This document shows, piece after piece, positions 19,648-31,645 of a stretch of 64,000 nucleotides of DNA. The stretch lies in NCBI GenBank assembly GCA_037576195.1, contig CM075102.1, positions 18,224,745-18,288,744 of the forward strand. The letters run 5' to 3'. The stretch is from Phytoseiulus persimilis. Taxonomy: Eukaryota; Arthropoda; Arachnida; Mesostigmata; Phytoseiidae. Both the position numbers and the translations under genes were made by a program. Positions within the stretch are counted from its first letter, which is position 1; each line of letters opens with the position of its first letter. Under the pieces are notes generated by a model. It saw nothing but the letters and a program-made list of their open reading frames with translations. It had not been told where the DNA came from and ran no database searches.

Positions 19648-20100
19648 ATGAAGATCGTAAGGGACCCAATCCGATATTCTCAAATTCAGAGTTCCAGCGT
19701 TTCAACTCTTCCACAACCCATCGAGCTCATGCAGCAGCCCTGCGAGTTCATCGAGCCCTCGTCTCATTTAACGCTCGTTTCCAGTTCGTGATCCTCGCCG
19801 CCTTCCTGTATTCGGCCTACGCCGGTGGTCTCGGACACTACGGCTCCGGTTTCGGCGGCGGTCATCTTGCCGTCGGAGGAGTCGTTGGCACCCGCGAAGA
19901 TCGCTCACGTATCCTACGTGAAACAGCCCGTCATCTCAACCGCGTACGTAAAACAACCCGTCGTATCTTACGTGGCTCGACCCGTCAAAACGGTTTCTTT
20001 CGTCGCAAAACCCGTTGTTTCCGTGTCGCACGCTCCCGTGATCGCTGTCAGTAGCATCGGGAGCGCTTCCGGTCACGGTCATGGAGGCGGCTGGTGGTGA
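19648..20100 (+). pseudogene. Short secreted cuticle-like protein with a one-base frameshift
   Basis: Exon 1 is only ATG AAG ATC (19648-19656, then GTAAGG). Exon 2 starts at 19785 after TTTCCAG, the usual arthropod cuticle gene layout with an intron inside the signal peptide. The product begins MKIFVILAAFLYSAYAGGLG, a signal peptide cleaved after Ala-Tyr-Ala, then a Gly-rich stretch (GHYGSGFGGG). From about 19889 the cuticle-like sequence continues in the +1 frame: AKIAHVSYVKQPV, the repeat YVKQPV, KPVVSVSHAPV, and a tail SGHGHGGGWW ending at TGA 20098-20100. The original frame instead runs into Arg-rich sequence. One extra G in GTTGGCACC (19887/19888) explains the shift. It may be a sequencing error, a recent null allele or a pseudogene. 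An intact protein would have about 105 residues. Confidence 0.75.
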
Positions 20101-20208
20101 GCTTGCGAATGGCTTAAGTTCTGTGAAATACATTGTGTTTATTGTGTACAGGAACGCTCGGTCGCTCGGCGTTCATATTCGATTTCGAATCCCCAGCATC
20201 GAGAAATG

Positions 20209-20214
20209 AATAAA
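20209..20214 (+). terminator. Poly(A) signal of the cuticle-like gene
   Basis: An AATAAA hexamer 109 bp after the stop at 20100, in the expected range for a short 3' UTR. Confidence 0.6.
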
Positions 20215-21332
20215 TCGAGAAATGCCACACCCTGCATGCCTCGTAGTGTCTCCAACTCGTGATGACTGTGTGAAATTTGGAAGAAAGGCTCAACAGCACA
20301 GACAGCCAAACCTGTATCGTACAAGTGCCCGGTACTCCTCCGCCTGGAGTCTCTCTGATTCCGAGAAGCCCGGGTCGAGCGAACGAAGTCTATTGCAGTA
20401 GAATGCCGATAACTCGCGTTCTTCGGGACCAGTCTTTCGTAACAGTCCACTAACTGCGAATCATCGAGGGAGTCCCGGAAACCAAGGAAATCCAAGAAAG
20501 AAATTTCCTGCAATGGGAAGAATAAGTTCACAGCCTGTGAGCCATCCGGGTTTATTCATCACGCTACAACAACTATTTATCCCAGATTCGAAATAGCGAG
20601 CTTTTTGAGAACTTCCTATGGCGCTATCAGATCAGATTCTGACGATCTTGAAATACGAGCCGAAAGGCAGGGAGACTTTTAGCTGCACTATCGATTCTAG
20701 ATCGGTTTCATGTACCGATGCATGTTCTGCTGTTTCCCCTGACTTCCATGCGCTCTGAGTGCTTCGTAAATACATTGCAGAAATGATGCGTTAGCCTTCG
20801 CTGGCCCGAAACCATCGGCCTGACTCCAAAGTTCCAGATGGTGCCTTTGAGTCCTTTCGAAGCGGTCAATCAGGATTCTGGATCAGGAAAGGTGAAATGT
20901 GGGTCGATCAAGGGAGCGCAACGGGGAAGCTAAGATGGAGTGTCTCATCTCTTTATGTGTTGCGCGTGAAAATCGAGACGGGACCTGTATCACTTCCTAT
21001 AGCCCACACGGTTTGATCAGTACTGGAAGCGCAGATCATATTATCGGTACAGGACGCGTCGCAAATTTTCACTCATAAACGCTCGATGGCAATCTAATAG
21101 GGAAACTCTACGACGATTCTCCATCGAGTGTGGGCTGTCGATCATGATCGAAACGGATGTTTGCGAAGGACGGTCAAAGAGAGGAACATCAGTGATTGAC
21201 CACATTCGGGTGAACAGCCGAGCCTCAGAAAAGTCCGCTGTTCACGCATAGACGAAGCAAGGGGGGTCGAGGTAATAAAAGTAGGTAATTACAATATCAT
21301 CAGTCGAAATTCCGGCAGTTCTCCCTCCGGAA

Positions 21333-21602
21333 CAGTGGTTCTCGAATTGGTCGATATCGGCCCCTGGGGGTCGACGGCCGATCACTGATGTGGAGGGATG
21401 ATTTCGTGGTGCATCTGACCATACTTTTCGCTCTCCAAGGAGAAGATTCCGAGTTCTTCACGACATCGAATATTACCTCAAGTAACCCATGCTTGTCGAT
21501 GAGCCCCTCGTGGTCGCAATGCACCATTCTGAACCCGCTGCAATGAAGTTCAACGAGGTCGCTCCGGGGGTTCGTCAGGGGGAAGTTTGATAACCAGAAG
21601 TG
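21333..21602 (+). mobile_element. Decayed hAT-type MITE relative
   Basis: It starts with CAGTGGTTCTCGAATTGGTC and contains CCCCTGGGGGTCGACGG, matching the end of the intact element at 35634-35838 (CAGTGGTTCTCAAA with nearby GGGGTCGAC). The right end, AAGTTTGATAACCAGAAGTG, is a damaged version of the inverted terminus. No clear target duplication remains. Confidence 0.5.
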
Positions 21603-22343
21603 CCGAATCGCAAAATCAACTGGTTGGAACAGAAGTCGAACGAGGAGACGCAATCGGTCACTTTACGATCGACGATTCGAAAATCTTCATTCTGCGCGGT
21701 TTTCAGCCAAGAAGCGAACCTCCCGATAAGTCGCTGATATGTTCTTAGCGGATATCAGAACTCCAACGTACTCGCGAAGAACGAAATCATGAAGCAATAG
21801 CGTCTGGCTAGTGGAGTAGGCAAAGACATGAACATTGAATGGGCGAGAACGTAATACCGCGCACCTGAGCAGGCCAAGAGAGAGGAATAGGAAATTCATG
21901 CTTGTGTTACCCGAGCATCAAGCGGAATCCTTACAGCTCCAAGAGGAGAGCGCTCTAGAGTGTCCAGGGAGCACTGGAGCGGAGGAAACTCGGGAAGCAT
22001 GGAGGTATCCATTTCAGAGCGGAACGTGGGATGGATTTGAATAGCTCGTCGTCAGTCAAGGATCAGAGAAGAGGATACAGAATCCCTGGTGTTTGAAGTG
22101 CTGAATGTTTTTCATTCGATGGTCTTTCGATCAAACCAGACAGCAATCGTTCCACATATGTAGATAGATTCCAGATTCCAGATGTAGAAGATTCCACATA
22201 TGTTCCACAGATACAGAGATCAGCAGGAGATCAAACGCGAGACAACTCTTCACACCCAGCCCTATGTAGATTGTACTCTTACGAATGAGAGGCTTCTTCT
22301 TCACGACTCCAGCAATGTATGATTGTCATCTCATTCTTGCAGC

Positions 22344-22640
22344 AGCTAAAACAAAATTTCTTCGACATCTACGAAGACATTCGTATCTTGTCCAATATTC
22401 TGTTGAGTGCCGTTACCGTTGAATGGACATGGATTAGATGGTGGATCTGATCAGACACATCACGATAGGACTCAACTCGGGAAGGCCTTCCAGAACCGCC
22501 GGTTATGCGTTCCACGTCGTCAGATTCGGTATTCTTCCCTGTCTCAACAGTCCTTCACAGTTTAAACGAAGCATCGAGTGGACAGTCGATGCTCTCCTGG
22601 TTCATCTTCAGCCTTTGCATCGAATTGGATCCTGAATCGA
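22344..22640 (+). pseudogene. Exon-like fragments, possibly chemoreceptor remains
   Basis: After a strong acceptor (CTCATTCTTGCAG, ending 22343) an open segment reads QLKQNFFDIYEDIRILSNIL and then TVEWTWIRWW before a stop. A second acceptor-like site (GTCCTTCACAG) precedes a segment LNEASSGQSMLSWFIFSLCI. Alternating hydrophobic and polar pieces of this type occur in arthropod gustatory receptors, but no diagnostic motif is present and no continuous reading frame links the pieces. I treat it as an unassigned, possibly degenerate membrane protein gene. Confidence 0.25.
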
Positions 22641-23495
22641 CTGAAGGAGGGTGGGGCAGGGCAGGCGAGCAAAAATATGATCAGCTTACCCGATAACCCC
22701 CGGACCAATGACGCCAAGCGATTCTGAAACGCGAACGGACCTAATCATGAGTGCGGGCACACAAGCGGACATTGCTCTCGGATGCGTAAGAGATGGACTT
22801 CATCATCGTTGCCGTCGAACTCCGGTACATCCGGACTGTGGAGGGACCCGAATAACGGATCAGTTGCGCCATTTGCGAACAGCTCAGCTCACCTTATGTT
22901 GCGCTCTCAAGAATCGTAGGATTTCCCAAATTACCGAGAAATTTCGAGAGATCACCGCCGATAGCGAGCTATTGAGACGACGGATTACCGGAATTCGACT
23001 GCCTCTCGGAAACCATTCTCATTACTGTGCAATTCGTTTCGGAACGTGGTCAAAATACGAGGACATCTTCTCCGATCGCTGTGAAGATGTTTTTACAAGG
23101 ACATCTAATAGTGGGAGAGCCAAGGCTCAGAGGGGCCCAGGAACGGTCTTGTCTTCGTTGTTGACGGATGCCAGAACTGAGTTGGGAACTAATCTTGCCG
23201 AAATCTCTCGAAAGGTTCCACGGAACCATGAGGGCTCAGCAGGTTGGCACCCTCAATCTGAAAATGCCCTCCCTCGTGCGTTTTCACAGGTTGGCGGAGT
23301 CTCTGGACGGTCGTTCGGCATGGCATCAGCGGATTTCGGATCCGGCTTTCAGATGCGAACCAGACTCTGTTTGGAAATAATTCGACTTCGATAACGAAAT
23401 TCGGCTGCCTCGTACTCTCAGTCCCGGGAAAATCATGGGCTACGACTTTCTCACCTTCCCTGCAATACTTTGGAGTGCGTTCTCAGGCAGTGATC

Positions 23496-24689
23496 ATGTA
23501 TCGTCGACACGTAGGACTTCGTGGGGGTGGATCGGACGAAGGATTCGGTCCTTTCGACTTGCCCGAGAAGGTTTTTGTCATGTGCACGCTTATGATGCTC
23601 CTTGAAGTCGTCCTAGATCATATGCCTAAGAAGTTGTTCCGAGGCGTGAAAAGTACCCAGAGCGAGGAACTCTCCGAACAAGAAGGAGGAAACGGATGTC
23701 AGGACCGACGAAGACCGGAAGAACTGCAGGAGCCATTGAGAGGAGGCAGCCCCGATTCTGCGGAAACAACAGGAGGGAAAGATGAGGGTCCGACCAAACA
23801 AGAGCCAGGAGCCGAAGATCAGAAAGTAGCGAAAGGCAGCGGAGGCGAGGCAGTGTTGTTAATGGTTAGATGGCAAGGGAGAGTTACCGAGTACTCGGTT
23901 TCTGACGTTAGGGAGCGGATCAAGCTCAGGAGCCCGCTTTCAGTCCTTCATGCGGGGCCAGATTCACAGCATATGCATATAGAGGAGCTCGTGACCACGT
24001 ACAGGAAATCTCAACGTCAACGGAACTCTGTCTTTGTCGTCGATGAGTTTGATAATTTGGTGCCGCTGGGATTGGTCCTCGACAAATGGAACGAAGTCAG
24101 TAAACTCTTGAGACTTCTCGAGCACGATGAGCAAGGGGAACTCAAGTACGATGTCATTTCGTCGAAGGGTTTAGCCTACCTGTATTTCAAAGATGCGGAT
24201 ATTCCACCTCTGAAACGATCACTCGATTATGTGATGTCCTTGGTCACCCTCTCAAGACTGCTGAAAGATGGTTTCAAAGTCATCGATGAGGGTGGAACTA
24301 AGGTTATGACTCTCGAGGACATGAACGAACTTTTCGAGCGCTCCGAGATCTATGTATCGACCGGTAATTGCTGGATCCCGCTCACATCCGAACGAGTAGA
24401 GACATTCATGACGCAGTACCCCCAAGTGTTCTGGAGCGACAAGTGGTGGCTAGCAACGCCAGCCATCCTCGACTGGGTTGTTTCAGATCCTACCGTGCAG
24501 TCGGAATTCGACCTCAAAGCAGCAATAGAGAAATGTAAACAACAGATCGGTTCTCATGTGGGAGAACCGGTCAGGAAAGCAGTGCCTTTCCCCAAAGCCA
24601 GCGCATCTCCGAAAAATACTGCTGGGGCCGGCATGCCTCCTCCTAAAGAGGAGACAACGCCTGTTGCTGATGGCGCAAATGCGAAGTGA
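23496..24689 (+). CDS. Orphan protein of about 397 residues, unknown function
   Basis: A long single open frame; the first ATG is at 23496, and the frame stays open upstream to 23475, where GCGTTCTCAG could be a splice acceptor, so the N-terminus is uncertain. The protein has one hydrophobic stretch near its start (VFVMCTLMMLLEVVL). A charged low-complexity linker rich in Glu, Gly, Gln and Pro follows, then a folded-looking alpha/beta region of about 240 residues (LLMVRWQGRVTEYSVSDV, SVFVVDEFDNLVPLGLVL, YDVISSKGLAYLYF, SLDYVMSLVTLSRLL), and a Pro/Ala/Lys tail. I recognise no family. The codon pattern is coding-like and far longer than chance frames nearby. It lies alone between the cuticle-like gene and the SOCS-box cluster. 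It might be a lineage-specific gene or one large exon of a split gene. Confidence 0.6.
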   Translation: MYRRHVGLRGGGSDEGFGPFDLPEKVFVMCTLMMLLEVVLDHMPKKLFRGVKSTQSEELSEQEGGNGCQDRRRPEELQEPLRGGSPDSAETTGGKDEGPTKQEPGAEDQKVAKGSGGEAVLLMVRWQGRVTEYSVSDVRERIKLRSPLSVLHAGPDSQHMHIEELVTTYRKSQRQRNSVFVVDEFDNLVPLGLVLDKWNEVSKLLRLLEHDEQGELKYDVISSKGLAYLYFKDADIPPLKRSLDYVMSLVTLSRLLKDGFKVIDEGGTKVMTLEDMNELFERSEIYVSTGNCWIPLTSERVETFMTQYPQVFWSDKWWLATPAILDWVVSDPTVQSEFDLKAAIEKCKQQIGSHVGEPVRKAVPFPKASASPKNTAGAGMPPPKEETTPVADGANAK

Positions 24690-27600
24690 ACAGCAAGTCG
24701 ATGCTTCGGAGACAGCTCACGGAGAAACAACAGCCCAAGTTGATCTGACGAGAGAATCTCAAAATTTCTTAACGCCGATTTCGGAGATTTTTCTGCAGCT
24801 GCTCTCATTGGCTTCTTAGCGAAGAATGGGTGATCAATATTTGGTTTCCAGCATTCACGGGTGTCAGAAGGCAAACTTGAGTTCTCATTGAGCCTTACAG
24901 ATTCAGGGCACGGTCGGTCATAGAATGGTGCCCCGTTGACCGAACCGAGAACGCGGAACAAACCACCGCCTTGTTACTCTTTTATCTCAATCCCGGCTCA
25001 AAACTCGACCGCTCCTACGCTGGAACGACTCATCCAGTACTGAGCACCGGTGGAGTCTCTCAGTCTGTCACGGCAGTCATCCGTGACCGACCGAAGGTTC
25101 AAGATCAATACCCTATCGTGCTGTCTCAGAGTCCGGAACAAAAGCTCTGGGACTTTTCCCGTTTACACTCATACCACACAGCCACATCTAGTTCTTAATT
25201 CGCAAGGACTTATTCGTCGCCATTGATTTCTAGTGGTTGGAGTTGAACGTAGAGATGAGCTACATGGGATGCCGTCGAAGTGAAGATGAATGCTCAGGAT
25301 GATTCGTGTGCTCAGGAAATTTCGTTTACGATCGTGATGGAAATCATTGGAGGTCGAGATTTTCCCGCACTCCACTGTCGCTGGGCTCGGATCCTCTCAG
25401 TGTATTATAGAGCGGGAGAAAATTCCGTAGCTGAACACTATTTCTGCGCAGGAGATCATCAAATCTATGACGAGAACAGATTTCTTCCTCTCTCCGCAAA
25501 CCTCGAATCAGGCAATGATTGTGAAAGTTTCCTCGCTCTTTTTTGGAGGGCGTTCGCCGTCTTTTTCACGGATCGCTTCAGAAACCGGCGCTGACCGCCA
25601 GGGCCAGTCTCAGGGAATGGAGTAGCACATGCCGCCCGCTTTGGCCTGATATAACGCGAAGAACTCCCGCGTTGGGGCGGCGAGGGGGAGTTGAGCAGAG
25701 GGGTAGTCTGATCTCTCGCCGAATAGTATTTCGCGAAGAATATTGCCTCAAAGCAATCGTGTAACAATGCTTAAAGCATCTGAGTGAGGATCTCAGGATT
25801 CACAGATCTATCCCTAACCACATGAACGCCTGTTCCGCTCGGCCAGCAGTACCAGACCGCTTCTGTCTGAATGGAGGCTATGACGAATCACATCAGGAGC
25901 TAGTGAGCCATGGAAAGAGACGCAGAAGAGCGGAAGGTCGACCATCTCAGGGAGATCAGGCTCGGGAGATCAGGGAGATTAGATTTTTGGCGGAGCAACC
26001 TGGCGCTCCGTGGCACTTCGTATACATGATGAGAATGGGAAGCTCTTGGGCGCTGCTCAGTTTTCAGCAGATAAGTTCTACGGGAGCACCTTCGGGGGGT
26101 TGAACCCGAAAAAAATTACGATCATTGCTGTGAGAAGCGCCCCCAAAATTAACTGCTCAACGATCCCGACTCTCAAACGATCCATAACGCTCAGATTAGC
26201 AGTGCAAAAAACAACAGCGGCTTCGCTCCGAAAGCACTCTCCCCATCAGGTAGCTGCTACGCCCTGCTTCTGGCCATACCTGATGCAGCGAAATTGTGAC
26301 AGTAGAACCGTTCTGGGGAACTCGTTGGGAACAACGAGGCGATAGCGTGAGGGTGGTCCGCTGCCACACAAATGGAGTCCATGCAGCAACGGTGGAAGCC
26401 GCCGCAACCGAGCGCAAAACTTGTCAGCAGCGCGTCTGAGGTGTGCTTCGGAAATTTTCGCTCGAGCCGCATCTCGAAGCCAACTGTACTGTGCGACTCT
26501 AGTTCACCGAAACAGTTTCCGCCACCATTATAACCTCAATTCGATGTATAACGGCGTGAATAATCAGATCTTGTAGTTTCGGGAGAAGTTGTGCTCCCCC
26601 TGTGCTGGACTATGATAGTATTTGTTACGGGTCAGGATTTCCAACAAGTTCTGCATTAGATTCCTCCGTAAATGTTCAGGAAGATATCCGACCGATCGAC
26701 TTCCATTGTGTCCAGGTTCTTGTCAACTTTGACCAGAGGAATAATCAGTACGAATTGTTCCCGGGTCGATCCGATCATTGATCCAAGGTGTCAAACGTGC
26801 AAAGGCAATCTTGGAGTCATTGCCTCTCGTAAAGATATATGTTCGCTGTCATGAGTCGGAACGTGGGAGTTCGACTGGAAGGAAAGCCATCGGATGACAA
26901 GACGCTCATTTCGTGCCCAATCAGAAGGGGACGCGATATCTCTACAGAGCTGTCATCTGAGCATACCCACTTCAGATAAAAAAAAATCTGCGTCTCCCGA
27001 AGTAGGGGGCACACCCTCAGAAGGCGTGGGAGGATTTCCGAGGAGCGCGGCAACTATCCCTCGTGTCAACTCTCCGGAACAATCGATGACAGCCGTAACA
27101 AAAATTCGGGCTGGGGAGAGCTTTCTGGAATTCTCATCTATGCTATAATTCCCGCCCGGAATTCATAACAATCTCCGTGTTGACGTCGGAGATCTCTCTT
27201 TCGTGTTTGTAGCAGCGCCTCGTAGCAGTTTCGACTCTCCGATCGTTCTGTTGACGGTTTCAACTGACAACTGTAGTTTGAGAGATCCCGGATGTCGAAA
27301 GAGTAGGAATACGTTCCATGGTGATGAGGATGGATCCAACTCAGAGTCAGACATCCGTTCAGGCCTTATCATTTTCGAGAACATCTTGAGAATCGTCAAT
27401 GATTCAATGTGATTTCATCCCAAGGCCCGTGCTAAGCAGATCATTGAAGAGCTAGAAATCATGGCTGTTGAAGGATGAAATACTGGGATGGACTCCGCGT
27501 GGACGTTTTCGTCGATGTGACTCGATGTTTAGGTACTCAACATTCCCTCTCAACGGCGTGGAGAGGCGGGTTTTGAAAAAGACAGCAGAAAAAACTCTCG

Positions 27601-27916
27601 GTTCGTCGGCGTCGAATGCGACGAGAGGCCTGTTGATGGTTTGACGCAAAAGACTCTCGACTGCCATGCTTCTTGTTGCAAGGAATATGCAAGCAATTGC
27701 TCGGAGTCCGAATTCTCTGGAGCGGAGAAGCTAATGGCCTTAGATTCGAGGGACGTTTTCAGAGGAGGCTGTTCGTACACTCCCGCCGTCGTCTTCATCG
27801 TATATTTCGGAAATACGGTTCTTGGGATTGGTGGGCATGAAACCCAAGTTTCGGAGCATAATCCATAGTTGTCGGAAGCACACGGTGCCCGCAGTACCGC
27901 CGAATCAGAGCACTAA
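24690..27916. other. Intergenic stretch without a recognised gene
   Basis: Only short, mutually overlapping frames are present. None shows a known motif or a splice-bounded coding segment. No transposon termini were recognised. Confidence 0.5.
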
Positions 27917-27922
27917 TTTATT
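27917..27922 (-). terminator. Candidate poly(A) signal of SOCS-box-like gene 1
   Basis: TTTATT on the plus strand, i.e. AATAAA on the coding strand, about 305 bp past the stop of the gene at 28228-29334. Confidence 0.4.
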
Positions 27923-28227
27923 GATGCACATGGTCCCTAACGAATTGCGTTGAGAGAAACGCGTGAATAACGACCTCCCGGGCTGGCGCAGGGAACCATG
28001 GTATTGAGTTTTTGAACCGCTGATATAGATTACAGACGAATGCTTGCGCATGGAGAAGACCAGCTGCATTGGGTCCGGTTTGAAGGATATACATTCTCTA
28101 TCGAACGAGAAACGCGCGTCCATACGAGTTATAACTTTTTCTTTATGTCACAAGGATATATACAAACACCTAGCATACTTTAATGAAGTCTATGGCAACA
28201 ATGTTTCCGTCGTGCATATGATGCTTT

Positions 28228-29334
28228 TCAGCGGAGGCCACCGAAAACTTGTAAGAAAAGCGGCCGATGTTTCGACGCGATAAATTTCAAAGTCGGTGAC
28301 AGCGCTTGCAAATCTAGCTCCCTGACTTTTTGAGCTGCGAGACATGCGAGACTGGCTACTTTATGCACTTTATACCTTGCCTTAAAGGAAAGAACGGCAT
28401 CAAGACTACAGCACGCGTACTTTGCCATATTATCTACGAAACTCTGGCTCCATTCATGGGCCATCAACCTGTTGAGTGCCGTTGGATAGCGTTTCAGTGA
28501 TCGTGCTCTGGCGTTGTCGAGTTCGATCCACCATGGTCCTCTGTTCGTCTCTAATTGGGATGAGAGTCTTTTGAATAAGACAGGGTGGTGCTCCCTAGTG
28601 ATCATGGGCGAGGCGCCCAGCCCTAGAAGCTTGGAAATGATTTTCTCTTCTATAACACACATGTAGTTGCCGAGATTCGCTGCTAGGACATAGACGGAAC
28701 AGGCAACATAACTCAGGAACAAAGTGGCTGCTGCGGTTGGCATATTGGCATCTCTTTCCTGAAGGAAAGTAAGCAAGAAAATGAACAAACGATACGCACA
28801 GCCCGCGCGCGCTTCTCTAAATACAAGTAGCAAGCCTTGCCACGTGACGGTACTGCCCTCTTTGCGGAAGAATTTCTCGACTGCATGTACCAAGCTGATG
28901 TTGATTATTTCTCGCAGGTAGGTTTTGTGCTCAACGAAGAGGAGGCGGGAGCGCAGATAAGCGATTTCTTCCAGAGATTCACAGGATCCGAATAGCCAGC
29001 TTCGCTCGGAACTGGGGTCGGGTAATCTATCCTTGAAGGGGCGACTACGTTCGTAGAAGTGGAGGATGATGCAACACTGAACGTTCAGTTCGACACGATC
29101 GTTCCCCAACACAGCTTTTTCCATCGATTCGACCTCCTCCAGTGTTGAGAACATGTCGACTCGTGAAACCTTCGCCACCCGTCGAACAGCGTGGTGGAAG
29201 CCTCTCATTCCTAGAGCTTCTCGGAAAAACTCGAGCTTTCCCTCCCTCAGTGGCCGACCGGAGCGAGTTGCTCTGACTTGTTTTTTCAGCGTTCGGAAGA
29301 CTTCCAAAGATCCTTGATGGACATCTGACATCAT
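28228..29334 (-). CDS. SOCS-box-like protein, paralog 1
   Basis: A single-exon open frame of 368 residues from ATG at 29334. The N-terminal two thirds are predicted helical (TLEEVESMEKAVLGNDRVEL, SCESLEEIAYLRSRLLFVEH). An ankyrin-like unit follows at about residues 231-243 (KIISKLLGLGASP) with a downstream GPWW motif. The C-terminal 44 residues resemble a SOCS box: VASLACLAAQKV fits the elongin B/C-binding BC box (SLxxLAxxxI), and LSPTLKFIASKH fits the Cul5-box end (LP-x-L-x-x-FI). ANK-SOCS proteins are substrate receptors of Cul5 ubiquitin ligases; that role is inferred here only from the tail. The neighbour at 31646-32923 on the same strand aligns over the whole length, so the two arose by tandem duplication. 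I do not recognise the N-terminal domain. Confidence 0.75.
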   Translation of the reverse strand: MMSDVHQGSLEVFRTLKKQVRATRSGRPLREGKLEFFREALGMRGFHHAVRRVAKVSRVDMFSTLEEVESMEKAVLGNDRVELNVQCCIILHFYERSRPFKDRLPDPSSERSWLFGSCESLEEIAYLRSRLLFVEHKTYLREIINISLVHAVEKFFRKEGSTVTWQGLLLVFREARAGCAYRLFIFLLTFLQERDANMPTAAATLFLSYVACSVYVLAANLGNYMCVIEEKIISKLLGLGASPMITREHHPVLFKRLSSQLETNRGPWWIELDNARARSLKRYPTALNRLMAHEWSQSFVDNMAKYACCSLDAVLSFKARYKVHKVASLACLAAQKVRELDLQALSPTLKFIASKHRPLFLQVFGGLR

Positions 29335-31645
29335 GGTTTCTTAGTCCTTGTGCAATCTGGAAAAAAGCACGAGGAATGGAATCGCCGGAGCTCCGAGGAA
29401 TCTTGCGAAAACTCGAGAGTCGTCCGAGCAGCCGCGACCATTGCTTTGGATAATTGAATCCATCACGGATTCGGGGGAACGGCAATATGTAAGTTGAGCG
29501 CCGTCGAAATAATTTAGGCAACGTTTTTTGGAGCTCACGTACATGGTTCCACGGATGCAATGACGAGACAGTTTTGAACATGGACTACTGACTCGCTTGC
29601 TGCGGGCAGAAAGTCTGTGGGGTCGCAGTTGTATCGGAGTTTGCAGCTTGTGTAAATTTCAACACTGTTTTGGAAGCTTCACTCTTTTTCCGATTCCGGT
29701 TCCCGTCTCTATCGTTGAAAGCGCGTGTCGGGTTTCCTTTCCCGCTGCAGAATCGATGCGTTTGTTTTGGTGGAAAGAGACGAGAGGAAAAACAAGCCGC
29801 GGTAGATTCAAGTTCTCATCCACATCATGCGCGTGAATGACGGACCATCACGCAATGAGGATCCTTGAACAACTCATCAGTGAATCGTCAAGGTTCAGGG
29901 ACGGATGCGGGAGCAGCTCGGGAGTATCTGACACTCAGGAACAAGCTCATTGCCATCAACGGAGGATGAAGTCTTTTGTCGGTCAGTTGGAACAGGTATA
30001 GGCGGATGATCATCCATGGATTTAGAATCCACGTTCAAACTTAGAGAGGTCAAGAAGCTGCCTCGGGGCAAAGCGCTGAACAGCAGATATGCGTTGCCTC
30101 GCTAAACCTCCGAAGGTACCCTCTGCCCGAAGGAGGCTGTCGATCCTGGGTCACCTGTTGTTCGCTTGAGGCTCGCTCTCGAATCTCCGGAGATCGAGAC
30201 TCCGTTCTGGTCCTGGCCCCAGGAGTCTCGAAAACGAACAGGAAGAATACTTGTCCGAGCGTTCTGTAATCGTAGACAGGTCAATCCCGCTCGCGACGGG
30301 CGTTCTTCCTTAAACGGGAGCAAGTGATTTGTTCCCATGGCCTAGTTGAGTGGAGACTCGGGGAGTTGGGGAAACGGAGTCTGTTACGTCTCACCTTTCA
30401 GGCTCAACATCGGCTGGGACCTCGGTTCGCGAAGGAAGAGGGCATCAACGGCGAGAGACACTGAGGGGCTTCCGCGGTCGGGGTCGTGCGGCTCTCGGAG
30501 TGTGATCCAGGTGATAAGAAATGCTTCGAATCGGTGAATAAGCAGAAGCAGCCTAGTCTGCCATGCCGTCGAGTTCGCGGATTGCTGCTTCATAATCCCT
30601 GAGTTGGGTGTATTCCGAGCTGTCGAGCTGAAGTTACTGAGCACCATGAAATACCTTAATCGTGGCAGTGAAGATGTCCGTTGAGGTCCCGTGCTGGATA
30701 GTAAGCCGCTTAACGACGCGCTGAAATAGAGGCTTCGTAGAGAGACGAATGCCAAGGAACAATCTCTGTCCCAAAGTGCCGCGGTGATCCAGCCGAACAG
30801 TTCCGCGGGAAATTGACGTTCTTGACCATGATACTGGCCGGTGGCAGTTTCTGTCCGCCCCAGCCGATAGCCACCCACCGTTCCCGTCACTTTACTTCCA
30901 TAGTCCATCTGGTCCGCTATGCTCGAGGCGACTCTAACAGAGACGCACAAAAAGAACGTCGACGTTGGAATCGGGAGCCATGCTACTGGGAAGTCAAGTC
31001 TTGTGGAGCATTTCGTCTCGCTGTTTTATTTCTCCTCATTCCCGATGGGATTCCGTCATTCTACATGGCTCTGCGTACACGGATGGAGGAAACAATGCCG
31101 AATTCTATCTCTTGATTTTCTCGGATCACTGTGCTCCCGCTCTTCGGCAATTTGTTTCTGTGGGAAACATCGCAACGAGAGTGTCCGTCTTGGTGAGCAA
31201 CATACTCGCGGTGCTGTCTCGAAGACATGCTGGCTGATTGGAGATCTGGCTTTCGGACGGGAACCGTTAGCCAGGAAGGAATCAACTCTTGAATCTGCGG
31301 ACTCACATCGCCAGATGGACGTGCACGATGTCGCTCGCTCTGTGTGTCCGTGCGCTCCAAGATGACGACACTCCATAGTCATCGATGCAGACGGACTTTT
31401 CCTCCCTGAGAGTCCTCACGAGAGAAAAGCGTGAACTGAGCAGCAAGATTTCAGCGGAGACGTCCTTTTCGACTAGGTGTCAGCTATTATTATTTAATTT
31501 AAAACTCAGAAACATTCAAGTGATAGGTGTCGATCGGTCAGATCGGCGGTTTCGCAAAATATCAGGGGTGTGGCCGCAAGTATTCTAACCATCACACTGT
31601 CATGTTATAAATTTCCATCAATAAGCCACGAGGATCAAAACTCAG
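29335..31645. other. Spacer between the two SOCS-box-like paralogs
   Basis: It should contain the promoter of paralog 1 (near 29335-29700) and the 3' end of paralog 2. An antisense frame at 30384-30950 is Ser/Leu-rich with no motif and looks fortuitous. No other gene was recognised. Confidence 0.45.

Noticed and set aside
29045-29581. 178-residue minus-strand frame overlapping paralog 1
   Set aside because: It lies mostly within the SOCS-like gene in another frame, and the SOCS-like frame is supported by its paralog.
30384-30950. 188-residue minus-strand frame
   Set aside because: Ser/Leu/Arg-rich with no motif, no splice support, and competing frames on the plus strand.
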